Source: Haemophilus haemolyticus
GTDB taxonomy: Bacteria > Pseudomonadota > Gammaproteobacteria > Enterobacterales > Pasteurellaceae
Reading direction: 5' to 3'
Length of the DNA: 64,000 nt
Assembly (NCBI RefSeq): GCF_003351405.1
Contig: NZ_CP031240.1
Coordinates: forward strand, 496,001 to 560,000
This document shows positions 19,519 to 27,386 of this stretch, piece by piece; position 1 is the stretch's first letter, and each line of letters starts with the position of its first letter. A model generated the notes under the pieces. The model was given only the letters and a program-made list of their open reading frames with translations, was not told the DNA's origin and did not search any database. Made by a program: the position numbers and the translations under genes.

Positions 19519-20559
19519 TTAAATATTATCGCTTGAATAACACATTTTCTTAACAAAAGGGATTATCTCTTGTAATGCTTGTTGAATAGAAATTAACCCT
19601 AGATTCATTTGAGTCTCTTTTCCCGCAGGTGGGCAAAATGCAAGATGCTTATCGACATCATTAATCGGTTTCCAGCGTCTCGGCTGAGAAGAACGACTAC
19701 TTGGATAAAACCCGATTGTCGGAATATTAAACGCACTGCTCAAATGCAATGGCCCTGTAGATCCCGCAATAAATAAATCCGCACAAGCCAAAGAATGCGC
19801 AAAATCCACTAAACCTTTATTCTTGTCGTAAATAACTACGCGTGAATCATTAACTAGATTAGCTAACTCATGGGCCTTTTCACTTTCGCCAGGCCCTGCA
19901 GTCAGCACAACATTGCAATCAAATTCAGCCAATAAGCCTTTAATTAAATCCGCATATTGCGCTAAAGAAAGATTCGTAGCTGAACCACCGGAACCGCTAT
20001 GCACAAAGATCCATTTTTTATTTGCGGAAAGTCCTAAACTCTCTTGCAAGAAAATGCGTTGATTTTCCACCGCACTTTTCTCAAAGGTTAAATAAGGCGG
20101 TTTGGGTTCAACAATTGGCATATTATGCTTTTGCAAAAAAGCTCGAACTAAATCTTGATTGTATTCTGCTTCCGATTTTTCAGAACGAGAACGGCGTTGT
20201 GTTAAACGGTGATTATAGAGAATTTGAACCCATTTCGTTGCTGGCGCAAGGCGATATTTAATCCCGCTTTTCCAAGCGAGCTTTCCATTATGGGTATTGG
20301 AAAAGAAACTAATCATTCCATCAAACTGCTGCGCTTTGATTTCCTGCACAAGACGTTTGAAATCCGTTTTATCATTTTTTTTGCTATCAATAATAACATG
20401 ATCAATAAACGGACAAACTTCCGCTAAAGGCGCAGTGTAACTCGGAACAAGTGCGGTTAATTTTAAAGAAGGATTCGATAATTTCAACATAGCAAAAGCA
20501 GGCCATGCTTGCATAAAATCGCCTAATTTATCGTTACGAATAACTAAGATCTTTTCCAT
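19519..20559 (-). CDS. Family 9 glycosyltransferase, probable LOS heptosyltransferase
   Basis: 346 aa with GT9 (ADP-heptose:LPS heptosyltransferase) features: N-terminal ILVIRNDKLGDFMQAWPAFAMLK, a central WIFVHSGSGGSATNLSLAQYADLI nucleotide-sugar stretch, and C-terminal DLFIAGSTGPLHLSSAFNIPTIGFYPS with the conserved STGPLH motif. It acts at the cytoplasmic face on lipooligosaccharide inner core. By position and memory it corresponds to H. influenzae HI0523, described as OrfH, heptosyltransferase III; I did not assign that symbol because GT9 members are hard to tell apart by eye. The start has GGAGAAATT upstream. Confidence 0.85.
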   Translation of the reverse strand: MEKILVIRNDKLGDFMQAWPAFAMLKLSNPSLKLTALVPSYTAPLAEVCPFIDHVIIDSKKNDKTDFKRLVQEIKAQQFDGMISFFSNTHNGKLAWKSGIKYRLAPATKWVQILYNHRLTQRRSRSEKSEAEYNQDLVRAFLQKHNMPIVEPKPPYLTFEKSAVENQRIFLQESLGLSANKKWIFVHSGSGGSATNLSLAQYADLIKGLLAEFDCNVVLTAGPGESEKAHELANLVNDSRVVIYDKNKGLVDFAHSLACADLFIAGSTGPLHLSSAFNIPTIGFYPSSRSSQPRRWKPINDVDKHLAFCPPAGKETQMNLGLISIQQALQEIIPFVKKMCYSSDNI

Positions 20560-20583
20560 AATTTCTCCACTAAAATAAAAAAA

Positions 20584-20603
20584 ACCGCACTCAAAAGTGC
20601 GGT
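20584..20603 (-). terminator. Inverted uptake-sequence terminator beside the fba remnant
   Basis: ACCGCACT (20584-20591) and AGTGCGGT (20596-20603) form an 8-bp stem with a CAAA loop and a long U tract on the minus strand. It lies just downstream of the fba-tail remnant, so it may be the original fba terminator, now also ending the Slam transcript. Confidence 0.78.
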
Positions 20604-20626
20604 CGTATTTTATGTTATTTTTGTGG

Positions 20627-20693
20627 ATTATAAAACATCAACACAATTTAAGTCTTTGAAAGATTTCTCTAAGCATTTAGACATAGATTCTTC
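20627..20693 (-). pseudogene. Duplicate 3' tail of fba (fructose-bisphosphate aldolase fragment)
   Basis: These 67 bp repeat the last codons of fba (23667-23733) with four mismatches by eye, including the shared stop codon, in the same orientation. Similarity ends abruptly at 20693/20694. The fragment encodes the C-terminal ~20 residues of aldolase ending CVDVL and has no start. With the intact fba 3 kb away it flanks the Slam/lipoprotein module as a direct repeat. Confidence 0.88.
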
Positions 20694-20796
20694 AGATAAA
20701 TGCTGGAAGTCGTACTAGATAGCAATAGAAATTATTCATGAAAGCCAGTTAATTATCTGGTATAAACTTTTACCTTATTTTTATTAAGATGTTTTA

Positions 20797-22152
20797 CTAA
20801 AAACTCTTTTCAAAAATCAGATTAATATTCTTCTGTTGATAAGAATACATTTGAGGAATGTTACTTATTTGTTTTTTCCAAGTAAACTGCAGTTTAGGTG
20901 TAATTCCCCCCAAATGCCAATCTCGTTTCCAAACTAATAAATTTAGAGAATAAATATGATCTTTACGGTTTTTATTAAAGGAGAAAATATCTAAATTACC
21001 TAATTTAGCAACATCTTTATAATTTCGTTTAATAAATGACACGGCTATTTGTGAAGATATTCCTTTTCCCCAGTCTTGTCCCCAACCTAAACGTAGGCCT
21101 TTGCTTTTAGAACCATATTGCCTTACTTGAGTTTTTTCATTTATCCAGTCACCTCCAATATAGAAAAATTGTCGAGTGTTTGGCTGAAAAATTAAGGTTG
21201 GTGTAAGCTGTGTTAAATGTCCATTAAGCTCTTTTTCAATAAAATAATGTTGTTTTTCAAATTCAGCAGAATAGGCCAGTTGCCAATGTGGGTTAAAGTG
21301 AAAATCATATTCAGCTTGCACGCCATTATTCCAGCGATAACGATGGTTGCCATACCAACGACGCTCATAAAAAGGTTTCACTTTTATTATATGAGATGCA
21401 TTTTTATAGGCATAACCTAAAAAAGTGCGGTTTAAAATATCATCATATTCATGATTATCCCAATACTCTTTACCCCAAGCTCGATTGCCGAATAAAAAAT
21501 AGTGAGAATCGAATAAATTCAAATCTCGAGAAACCGAGAAAAAATATCCAACTCCATGGGCTGATTGTGGCAACATTCTTTGGGATTTGGTCAGTACTGC
21601 ACGATTAGACAATGGCACATAATTGACATTTGCTACATGGTTGACATTTTTATCTCGGATATAATGGGCTGTAAAATCTATTTCCCAACCTTGTCTCTCA
21701 TCTAATGCTTGCAGATAATTATTAATAACCAACAACGAACCATCAGGCAGATCTTTTTCCACTTTTGCTTTTTCAAATTGAGTTCTTGCTGCACTATCTT
21801 GCCTTTGATGAAATAATGCAATCGCTAACTCGATTCTAACTGGGTTTAATTCTGGGTTTTCCGATAAGACTTGTCGATAAAGCCGAATTGCTTCGTAATA
21901 ATCTTGTTCTAAAAAGGCAATACGCCCTTGTGCAAATTGAGCTAAATGTTTATTGAAATGAGGATTATATTGATACAGATCTATTAATCGGGCCAGTTCT
22001 TTTCCAGATAAAGAATACATATTTTCGGATAATAGTTTTTCAATCACTTTAGGATTACTTTGAAGATATGTTATATCTGGTAACGATAATGTGTGAGCAG
22101 TCGCAGAAAATGAAAAAGATGAGTAGAATAGCCAAAATAACGCTTTTTTCAT
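20797..22152 (-). CDS. Slam-family outer-membrane protein (surface lipoprotein assembly modulator)
   Basis: 451 aa. A Sec signal peptide (hydrophobic residues 4-18, cleavage probably after SATA) is followed by a TPR-like helical domain (about 60-150, with AQGRIAFLEQDYYEAIRLYRQVL repeats) and then a long alternating aromatic/hydrophobic C-terminal half (about 160-451) ending in phenylalanine, typical of a 14-strand outer-membrane barrel. This is the layout of Slam (DUF560) proteins, which move specific lipoproteins or secreted beta-barrel proteins across the outer membrane. It lies 54 bp after a TbpB-like lipoprotein, its likely cargo. One uptake core (21423-21431) lies in the gene, so it has been resident in Haemophilus or relatives. 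An AGGTG site precedes the ATG. Confidence 0.82.
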   Translation of the reverse strand: MKKALFWLFYSSFSFSATAHTLSLPDITYLQSNPKVIEKLLSENMYSLSGKELARLIDLYQYNPHFNKHLAQFAQGRIAFLEQDYYEAIRLYRQVLSENPELNPVRIELAIALFHQRQDSAARTQFEKAKVEKDLPDGSLLVINNYLQALDERQGWEIDFTAHYIRDKNVNHVANVNYVPLSNRAVLTKSQRMLPQSAHGVGYFFSVSRDLNLFDSHYFLFGNRAWGKEYWDNHEYDDILNRTFLGYAYKNASHIIKVKPFYERRWYGNHRYRWNNGVQAEYDFHFNPHWQLAYSAEFEKQHYFIEKELNGHLTQLTPTLIFQPNTRQFFYIGGDWINEKTQVRQYGSKSKGLRLGWGQDWGKGISSQIAVSFIKRNYKDVAKLGNLDIFSFNKNRKDHIYSLNLLVWKRDWHLGGITPKLQFTWKKQISNIPQMYSYQQKNINLIFEKSF

Positions 22153-22166
22153 ATTACACCTAATAA

Positions 22167-22190
22167 AATAGGCGGAATAATCCGCCTATT
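22167..22190 (-). terminator. Intercistronic terminator between lipoprotein and Slam gene
   Basis: AATAGGCGGA (22167-22176) and TCCGCCTATT (22181-22190) make a perfect 10-bp stem with a 4-nt loop and a TTTTATTA tail on the minus strand. It lies 17 nt after the lipoprotein stop and immediately before the Slam ribosome binding site, so part of the transcripts should stop before the exporter. Confidence 0.82.
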
Positions 22191-22206
22191 AACATATAAA
22201 AATAAA

Positions 22207-22821
22207 TTAACGATAGCCACCAAAAGAAGTATTTAATGCTGAATTATTATCAAAAGTTACAATACCAGCAGCTTCTTCGGCATTTGGCCCATATAATGCA
22301 CCTGTATATTTACCACCATCATTCAAGAATACACTAGCTTTACCACTAAAACTATTACCATTTAAACTAGTTTCATGCAGAGTAATATCACGAGCAAGTG
22401 GCATCTCAATTTTTCCATCAACTTTTTTAGTATCAAAATTTACATTAAGAGTGGTTTTTCCATCTGCTTGTACGCCATTAATATTTTGAGCAATGATACT
22501 ATCTCTTGCACGCACTGCATGCCCCGTATAAGTTGCAGAGCCTTTTGGAATACTTGAAGTTGGTGTTACTGTACCTTGATAACGAATTTCTTGGCGAGTT
22601 TTATCGTGATTCACCCACACACCGTAAAATGAATGATTTTGGTTATAACCAATTAGTGTTCCATCCATCGTATTACCGCCAATTAGTCCTTTGTCACTAT
22701 TATTTAAATCCACTTTTGCGCCATCTGGTGTTTGTGCAGTACCAGAACCACCACCAGAACCACAAGCGACAGCTAAGGCTGATAATCCTAAAATAGCAAC
22801 ATTATTTAATTGTTTTAACAT
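22207..22821 (-). CDS. TbpB-like (Slam-dependent) surface lipoprotein
   Basis: 204 aa. A signal peptide ends in an AVAC lipobox with the lipidated Cys at residue 20, followed by a GSGGGSG linker typical of surface-exposed lipoproteins. The rest reads as one small TbpB-type beta-barrel domain: GSATYTGHAVRA near residues 94-105, TLNVNFDTKKVDGKIEMP, and the C-terminal YGPNAEEAAGIVTF and FGGYR signatures seen in transferrin-binding protein B, factor-H-binding protein and haemophilin-type proteins. It is far shorter than TbpB (one lobe). The ligand (haem, transferrin-like or a complement factor) cannot be told. It is first in a two-gene operon with Slam; the GAGGAAA site is strong. Confidence 0.8.
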   Translation of the reverse strand: MLKQLNNVAILGLSALAVACGSGGGSGTAQTPDGAKVDLNNSDKGLIGGNTMDGTLIGYNQNHSFYGVWVNHDKTRQEIRYQGTVTPTSSIPKGSATYTGHAVRARDSIIAQNINGVQADGKTTLNVNFDTKKVDGKIEMPLARDITLHETSLNGNSFSGKASVFLNDGGKYTGALYGPNAEEAAGIVTFDNNSALNTSFGGYR

Positions 22822-22888
22822 AACGATTTCCTCATTTTTTCTTAGAAAGATTAACTTTAATTCTAATAAGAAACTAGACTCTATATAT

Positions 22889-22902
22889 CAACTGTTCAGT
22901 TG
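22889..22902. promoter_or_regulatory. Palindrome in the divergent regulator/lipoprotein promoter region
   Basis: CAACTG-TT-CAGTTG is a perfect 6-bp inverted repeat midway between the divergent starts at 22821 and 22959. TTGATA overlaps it as a possible -35 for the lipoprotein. A candidate operator for the adjacent HTH protein. Confidence 0.5.
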
Positions 22903-22946
22903 TTAATTTAAAAATCATTTGGTGAATTTATTATTTGGGTTATCGT

Positions 22947-22952
22947 TATAAT
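22947..22952 (+). promoter_or_regulatory. -10 element of the HTH gene, implying a leaderless mRNA
   Basis: A perfect TATAAT ends 6 nt before the ATG at 22959, so transcription should begin at or next to the start codon. No Shine-Dalgarno is present upstream. The -35 is weak (GAATTT at 17-bp spacing). Confidence 0.5.
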
Positions 22953-22958
22953 TACTAA

Positions 22959-23336
22959 ATGCAGAAAATATTTGATGAAAAAGCACTTTTTAGCCAACGG
23001 TTGCGAGTTGCTCTTGAAGCAGCTTCTTACGGTACATTTAAAGTATCAGAAATTGAGAGGGAATTTAACTTACGTTATGTTTCAGGGTCTGTCACACCCC
23101 AAGCAATCTATAAATGGTTAAATGGCCAATCAATCCCTTCTTTTGACAAAATCCAAGTACTTGCCGATTGGTTAAATGTTTCTGCGGAGTGGTTAAAAAC
23201 AGGGGCAAGTAATACCACCTTAAACGCACAATCACTTATTGAAAAACAAGGTTTAGAGAGTTTTCTTCAATTAAATAATGATCATAAGTATTTAATTCTC
23301 AATTTGATGCAAGCACTTCTTAAAACCTACCCATAG
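22959..23336 (+). CDS. Helix-turn-helix transcriptional regulator
   Basis: 125 aa, a small Xre/cI-type DNA-binding protein: an N-terminal helical segment (FSQRLRVALEAASYGTFKVSEIEREFN) then the HTH core VTPQAIYKWLNGQSIPSFDKIQVLADWLNV near residues 45-75, then a short helical tail perhaps for dimerisation. I do not recognise the specific family. It is divergent from the lipoprotein-Slam operon and shares a 137-bp promoter region with a perfect palindrome, so it most likely controls that operon and itself. It resembles phage-type repressors, but no phage genes are nearby. Confidence 0.72.
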   Translation: MQKIFDEKALFSQRLRVALEAASYGTFKVSEIEREFNLRYVSGSVTPQAIYKWLNGQSIPSFDKIQVLADWLNVSAEWLKTGASNTTLNAQSLIEKQGLESFLQLNNDHKYLILNLMQALLKTYP

Positions 23337-23667
23337 CCTCATCTCCTTGTGTTAAGAAACTATATTTAAAAATAAAAGAATCCATAAAATACTCGCTATA
23401 ATCAAGCTATCTTTATAGGTTCCATTAAATTTATTTTCTGTTAAACAATAAAAATAAAGACATGATAAAAATAACATTGTGTATTAGTTAGTAGAATTCA
23501 ATATAGAAGCGTTAATCCATTACTGCTATTTAATAAATTCGAAGATTAATTCCTAAATCAAAAGAAAAAGTGCATAAAATTAAAGTTACTATTTTCACCT
23601 TTAATTCAAAACAAAAGGCTAAATTCTATTAGAATTTAGCCTCAATAATTTTAATATAATTTACTAA
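23337..23667. other. A/T-rich non-coding spacer between HTH gene and fba
   Basis: About 330 bp, strongly A/T-rich and without a supportable gene. The only clear element is the fba terminator at 23616-23642. It probably marks the right-hand edge of the inserted module. Confidence 0.6.
23616..23642 (-). terminator. fba terminator
   Basis: AGGCTAAATTCT (23616-23627) and AGAATTTAGCCT (23631-23642) form a perfect 12-bp stem with a 3-nt loop and a T-rich minus-strand tail, 26 nt past the fba stop. Confidence 0.85.
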
Positions 23668-24747
23668 TTATAAAACATCAACACAATTTAAGTCTTCGAA
23701 AGATTGTTCTAAGCGTTTAGACATAGATTCTTCCATTTTACGTAACCAAACACGTGGATCGTAGTATTTTTTATTTGGCGCATCTGGACCTTCAGGGTTA
23801 CCTAATTGACCTTGAAGATAAGCTTCATTTGCTTTATAGAAGTTCAAAATACCATTCCAAGATGCCCATTGAGTATCGGTATCAATGTTCATTTTGATTG
23901 CACCGTAGCTAATTGCTTCGCGGATTTCTTCGCGACTAGAACCAGAACCACCGTGGAACACGAAGTTAATTGGTTTCGCTGGAAGATTGCGTTCTTTCGC
24001 AACGAACTCTTGTGACGCACCTAAAATAGATGGTTTTAATTTTACGTTACCTGGTTTGTAAACACCATGTACGTTACCGAATGCTGCTGCAACCGTAAAG
24101 TTAGGGCTTACTGGGTTTAATTGGTCGTAAACATAAAGCACGTCAGATGGTTGGGTGTATAAACGAGACTCATCAACACCAGAATTATCTACGCCATCTT
24201 CTTCACCACCAGTAATACCGATTTCGATTTCAAGGGTCATCCCCATTTTATCCATACGAGCGAGGTATTCACGGCAGATAGCCATATTTTCTTCCATTGG
24301 CTCTTCAGAAAGATCAAGCATGTGAGAAGAGAATAATGGACGGCCAGTTTCTGCGAAGTGTTTTTCACCAGCGTCAAGTAAACCATCAATCCATGGAAGT
24401 AATTTTTTCGCAGCGTGGTCAGTGTGAAGAATAACAGGAACACCGTATTCTTTAGCTAAAGTATGAACGTGTTTCGCTCCAGCAATCGCACCAAGTACAT
24501 CAGGACGAGCACCGCTTGCAGGTTTAATACCTTTACCCGCATAAAACGCCGCACCACCGTTAGAAAATTGAATAATAACTGGCGCTTTTACGCGTGCAGC
24601 AGTTTCTAACACGGCATTAACTGAGTCAGAACCCACGCAGTTTACTGCTGGGATAGCAAAGTTATGCTCTTTTGCATAAGCAAAGATTTTTTGCACATCT
24701 TCACCTGTTACGACACCAGGTTTCACGATATCTAATAATTTAGCCAT
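23668..24747 (-). CDS. fba: Class II fructose-bisphosphate aldolase
   Basis: 359 aa, the E. coli FbaA length. A zinc enzyme that cleaves fructose-1,6-bisphosphate to glyceraldehyde-3-phosphate and dihydroxyacetone phosphate. The metal/catalytic motif ILHTDHAAKKLLPW places D110 and H111, EIEIGITGGEEDGVD and FVFHGGSGSSREEI supply further active-site and phosphate contacts. It follows pgk (120 bp) on the same strand as a glycolytic pair. A 67-bp copy of its 3' end lies 3 kb downstream. Confidence 0.98.
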   Translation of the reverse strand: MAKLLDIVKPGVVTGEDVQKIFAYAKEHNFAIPAVNCVGSDSVNAVLETAARVKAPVIIQFSNGGAAFYAGKGIKPASGARPDVLGAIAGAKHVHTLAKEYGVPVILHTDHAAKKLLPWIDGLLDAGEKHFAETGRPLFSSHMLDLSEEPMEENMAICREYLARMDKMGMTLEIEIGITGGEEDGVDNSGVDESRLYTQPSDVLYVYDQLNPVSPNFTVAAAFGNVHGVYKPGNVKLKPSILGASQEFVAKERNLPAKPINFVFHGGSGSSREEIREAISYGAIKMNIDTDTQWASWNGILNFYKANEAYLQGQLGNPEGPDAPNKKYYDPRVWLRKMEESMSKRLEQSFEDLNCVDVL

Positions 24748-24814
24748 ACTTGTGTTTCCTTTTTATGTTTAGCGGGACAAACCCACAATTGGAGAATTTT
24801 TTTGACTTTTTATT

Positions 24815-24842
24815 GATGGCGACATTTTTAATGATCGCCATC
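24815..24842. terminator. Hairpin between pgk and fba
   Basis: GATGGCGA (24815-24822) pairs with TCGCCATC (24835-24842). The minus-strand tail is not U-rich, so this is more likely an mRNA processing or stability structure than a terminator. Confidence 0.45.
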
Positions 24843-24867
24843 GATATGTCACATAGGAAAAGTGCAG

Positions 24868-26028
24868 TTAGTTTTTCGCACGTTTTTCAAGAATTTCTAC
24901 TGCTGGTAATACTTTGCCTTCTACGAATTCTAAGAACGCACCGCCACCCGTTGAAATGTAAGAGATCTTGTCTGCAATACCGAATAAATCGATAGCCGCT
25001 AATGTATCACCACCACCAGCGATAGAGAATGCATCGCTATTTGCAATTGCGTGAGAAATGATTTCAGTCCCTTTACGGAAATTAGGGAATTCGAACACGC
25101 CAACTGGGCCATTCCATAAAACGGTTTTTGCATTTTTGATGATTTCAGCCAATTGTTCTGCAGATTTATCACCAATATCGAAGATAGATTCCTCATCCTT
25201 CACTTCAGTCACTGATTTTTCTGTTGCTGCTGCAGTTTCAGTGAACTCCAAACCAACACGTACATCAACTGGAACAGGAATATCTGTGCTTGCGGCTAAT
25301 TCTTTCGCGACTGGGATTAAATCAGCTTCATATAAAGATTTACCTACATTGTGGCCTGCTGCCGCAATGAAAGTATTTGCAATACCACCACCCACAATAA
25401 TTTGGTCAGCTATTTTTGAAAGAGAATTTAATACTTCTAATTTAGTTGAAACTTTAGAACCACCAACAATAGCCACCATTGGACGAGCAGGTTCTTTTAA
25501 TGCTTTACCTAATGCATCTAATTCAGCAGCTAATAATGGGCCTGCACAAGCGATTGGTGCAAATTCTGCAACGCCGTAAGTTGATGCTTGCGCACGGTGA
25601 GCGGTACCAAACGCATCCATTACAAATACATCGCAAAGTGCCGCATATTTTTTACCTAATTCAGGATCGTTTTTCTTTTCACCTTTGTTCACGCGTACGT
25701 TTTCTAAAACAACAATTTCGCCTTCTTTAACATCTACGCCGTTTAAATAGTCTTGTTCTAAACGAACATTAAAGCCTGCGTCTTTTAAGTAATCAACAAC
25801 TGGTTGTAAAGAATCTTCTGGTTTGAATTCACCTTCAGTTGGACGACCTAAGTGAGAAGTTACCATCACTTTTGCGCCTTTTTCTAAGGCTAATTTTAAA
25901 GTAGGAATGGTCGCACGAATACGCGCATCTGAGGTCACTTTGCCATCTTTTACTGGCACATTAAGATCCGCGCGGATAAATACACGTTTACCGGCTAAAT
26001 CTAAATCAGTCATTTTGATTACTGACAT
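24868..26028 (-). CDS. pgk: Phosphoglycerate kinase
   Basis: 386 aa. It transfers the 1-phosphate of 1,3-bisphosphoglycerate to ADP. The N-terminal substrate-binding [13 protein letters not shown] and SHLGRPTEG motifs, the central [12 protein letters not shown] stretch and the C-terminal nucleotide-site [10 protein letters not shown] are all visible. First gene of the pgk-fba unit; a TATAAT box lies about 50 bp upstream. E. coli has epd upstream of pgk; here the upstream gene is the RNase I gene, with no epd. Confidence 0.98.
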   Translation of the reverse strand: MSVIKMTDLDLAGKRVFIRADLNVPVKDGKVTSDARIRATIPTLKLALEKGAKVMVTSHLGRPTEGEFKPEDSLQPVVDYLKDAGFNVRLEQDYLNGVDVKEGEIVVLENVRVNKGEKKNDPELGKKYAALCDVFVMDAFGTAHRAQASTYGVAEFAPIACAGPLLAAELDALGKALKEPARPMVAIVGGSKVSTKLEVLNSLSKIADQIIVGGGIANTFIAAAGHNVGKSLYEADLIPVAKELAASTDIPVPVDVRVGLEFTETAAATEKSVTEVKDEESIFDIGDKSAEQLAEIIKNAKTVLWNGPVGVFEFPNFRKGTEIISHAIANSDAFSIAGGGDTLAAIDLFGIADKISYISTGGGAFLEFVEGKVLPAVEILEKRAKN

Positions 26029-26074
26029 AATCTATCCTCTTATTAAGTTAAAATTAAAATTGAAAACTTTTCGT

Positions 26075-26102
26075 ATTATACCTACTTCGCGCTAGGTTGT
26101 AA
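26075..26102 (-). promoter_or_regulatory. Probable pgk promoter
   Basis: TATAAT (26075-26080) with a weaker TTACAA (26097-26102) at 16-bp spacing, minus strand. Confidence 0.5.
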
Positions 26103-26123
26103 CGATTTAGATCAAAGAAATTC

Positions 26124-26906
26124 TTATTTGCTTTGGCAATTCATTACCTGCCATTTTTTATCATAACAAATGAATAATTCGTTTCGGCTTGCACCTAAAT
26201 AAGCATTTTTTAATTGTGGATTATGTTGTTTCATCCAACGAAAAAGTTCATTACGGCTTAAATTTTGATTCGGTAATTTTAATGAGCTAAATAATTCCTG
26301 CTCCTTAGCAAAATATTGTTGAGCAGAATCAAACGCACAGCTGCCGTGTTTTTCCCATTCGCCTTGTAATAATTGTTCACCTGGTGAAATAGTCAAATAT
26401 TGTGCTAATAAATCTTTTGGCAATGCGGGTAAATCACCCTTGCAAAAACGTGGATGATCCGTCACTGAAAGTGCATTTGCATTTTGAGGCCATAATCCAT
26501 GAACGACCCAACCTAAAGTGCGGTTATTTCCGCATTGATATTGAGAGGAGGAAGGCAACTGATTACCATATTTTTCACGCTGAATATCACAAAATCCAGG
26601 CGACCAAGATAATGCCAACATATAATAATCGACAGGCGCCTTTGCATTTTGCCCGATAGGGTCATCGCGCATAATCACATCATAATTGGCAAAAACATTC
26701 GGATTTTTCACCGCACTTTTTTCAATATCCGTCCGCTTTGTCTCAAATTGAGACTCAAATTTAGGCTCAGATGCTTTTGTTTGCTTAGTCTGTTCGATTA
26801 CGGGAGAAGATGATTGATTTTTAGTTTTGGTTGAATCGGTAAAATACTGCCAAATTGCTAATACAATGAGGACAATAAGAGAAAGGGTGGAAGTGAATTT
26901 TTTCAT
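26124..26906 (-). CDS. rna: Ribonuclease I (RNase T2 family)
   Basis: 260 aa. Broad-specificity endoribonuclease. Both RNase T2 active-site segments are visible: CAS I in VVHGLWPQN and CAS II in EWEKHGSCAF, each with its catalytic histidine. The N-terminus has a hydrophobic segment (residues about 6-22) with lysines in front, so the protein is exported to the periplasm or anchored by this segment, followed by a polar linker before the catalytic domain. Cysteines (CDIQ, CGNN, CKGD, CAF, CYDK, CQSK) fit the family's disulfides. Confidence 0.93.
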   Translation of the reverse strand: MKKFTSTLSLIVLIVLAIWQYFTDSTKTKNQSSSPVIEQTKQTKASEPKFESQFETKRTDIEKSAVKNPNVFANYDVIMRDDPIGQNAKAPVDYYMLALSWSPGFCDIQREKYGNQLPSSSQYQCGNNRTLGWVVHGLWPQNANALSVTDHPRFCKGDLPALPKDLLAQYLTISPGEQLLQGEWEKHGSCAFDSAQQYFAKEQELFSSLKLPNQNLSRNELFRWMKQHNPQLKNAYLGASRNELFICYDKKWQVMNCQSK

Positions 26907-26922
26907 AAATTTTGTTTAGTTT

Positions 26923-27244
<322 letters not shown>

Positions 27245-27386
27245 TTTTTAAAGCAACTGAAATATGACTTATTATCTTCTAAAAGAGTGCGGTTAATTTT
27301 GAGCTTATTTTTATTATCATAAAACTGAAATTTTTCACCGCACTTTTATCTATAAAAAGAACTATATTGAGTGACTTTTTTTCACA

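Noticed and set aside
22375-22906. Several open frames antisense to the lipoprotein
   Set aside because: No ribosome binding sites or recognisable domains; the lipobox, signal peptide and TbpB-like end support the minus-strand gene.
25058-25579. 173-codon frame antisense to pgk
   Set aside because: Shadow of the pgk codons, no start signals, and no domain resemblance.
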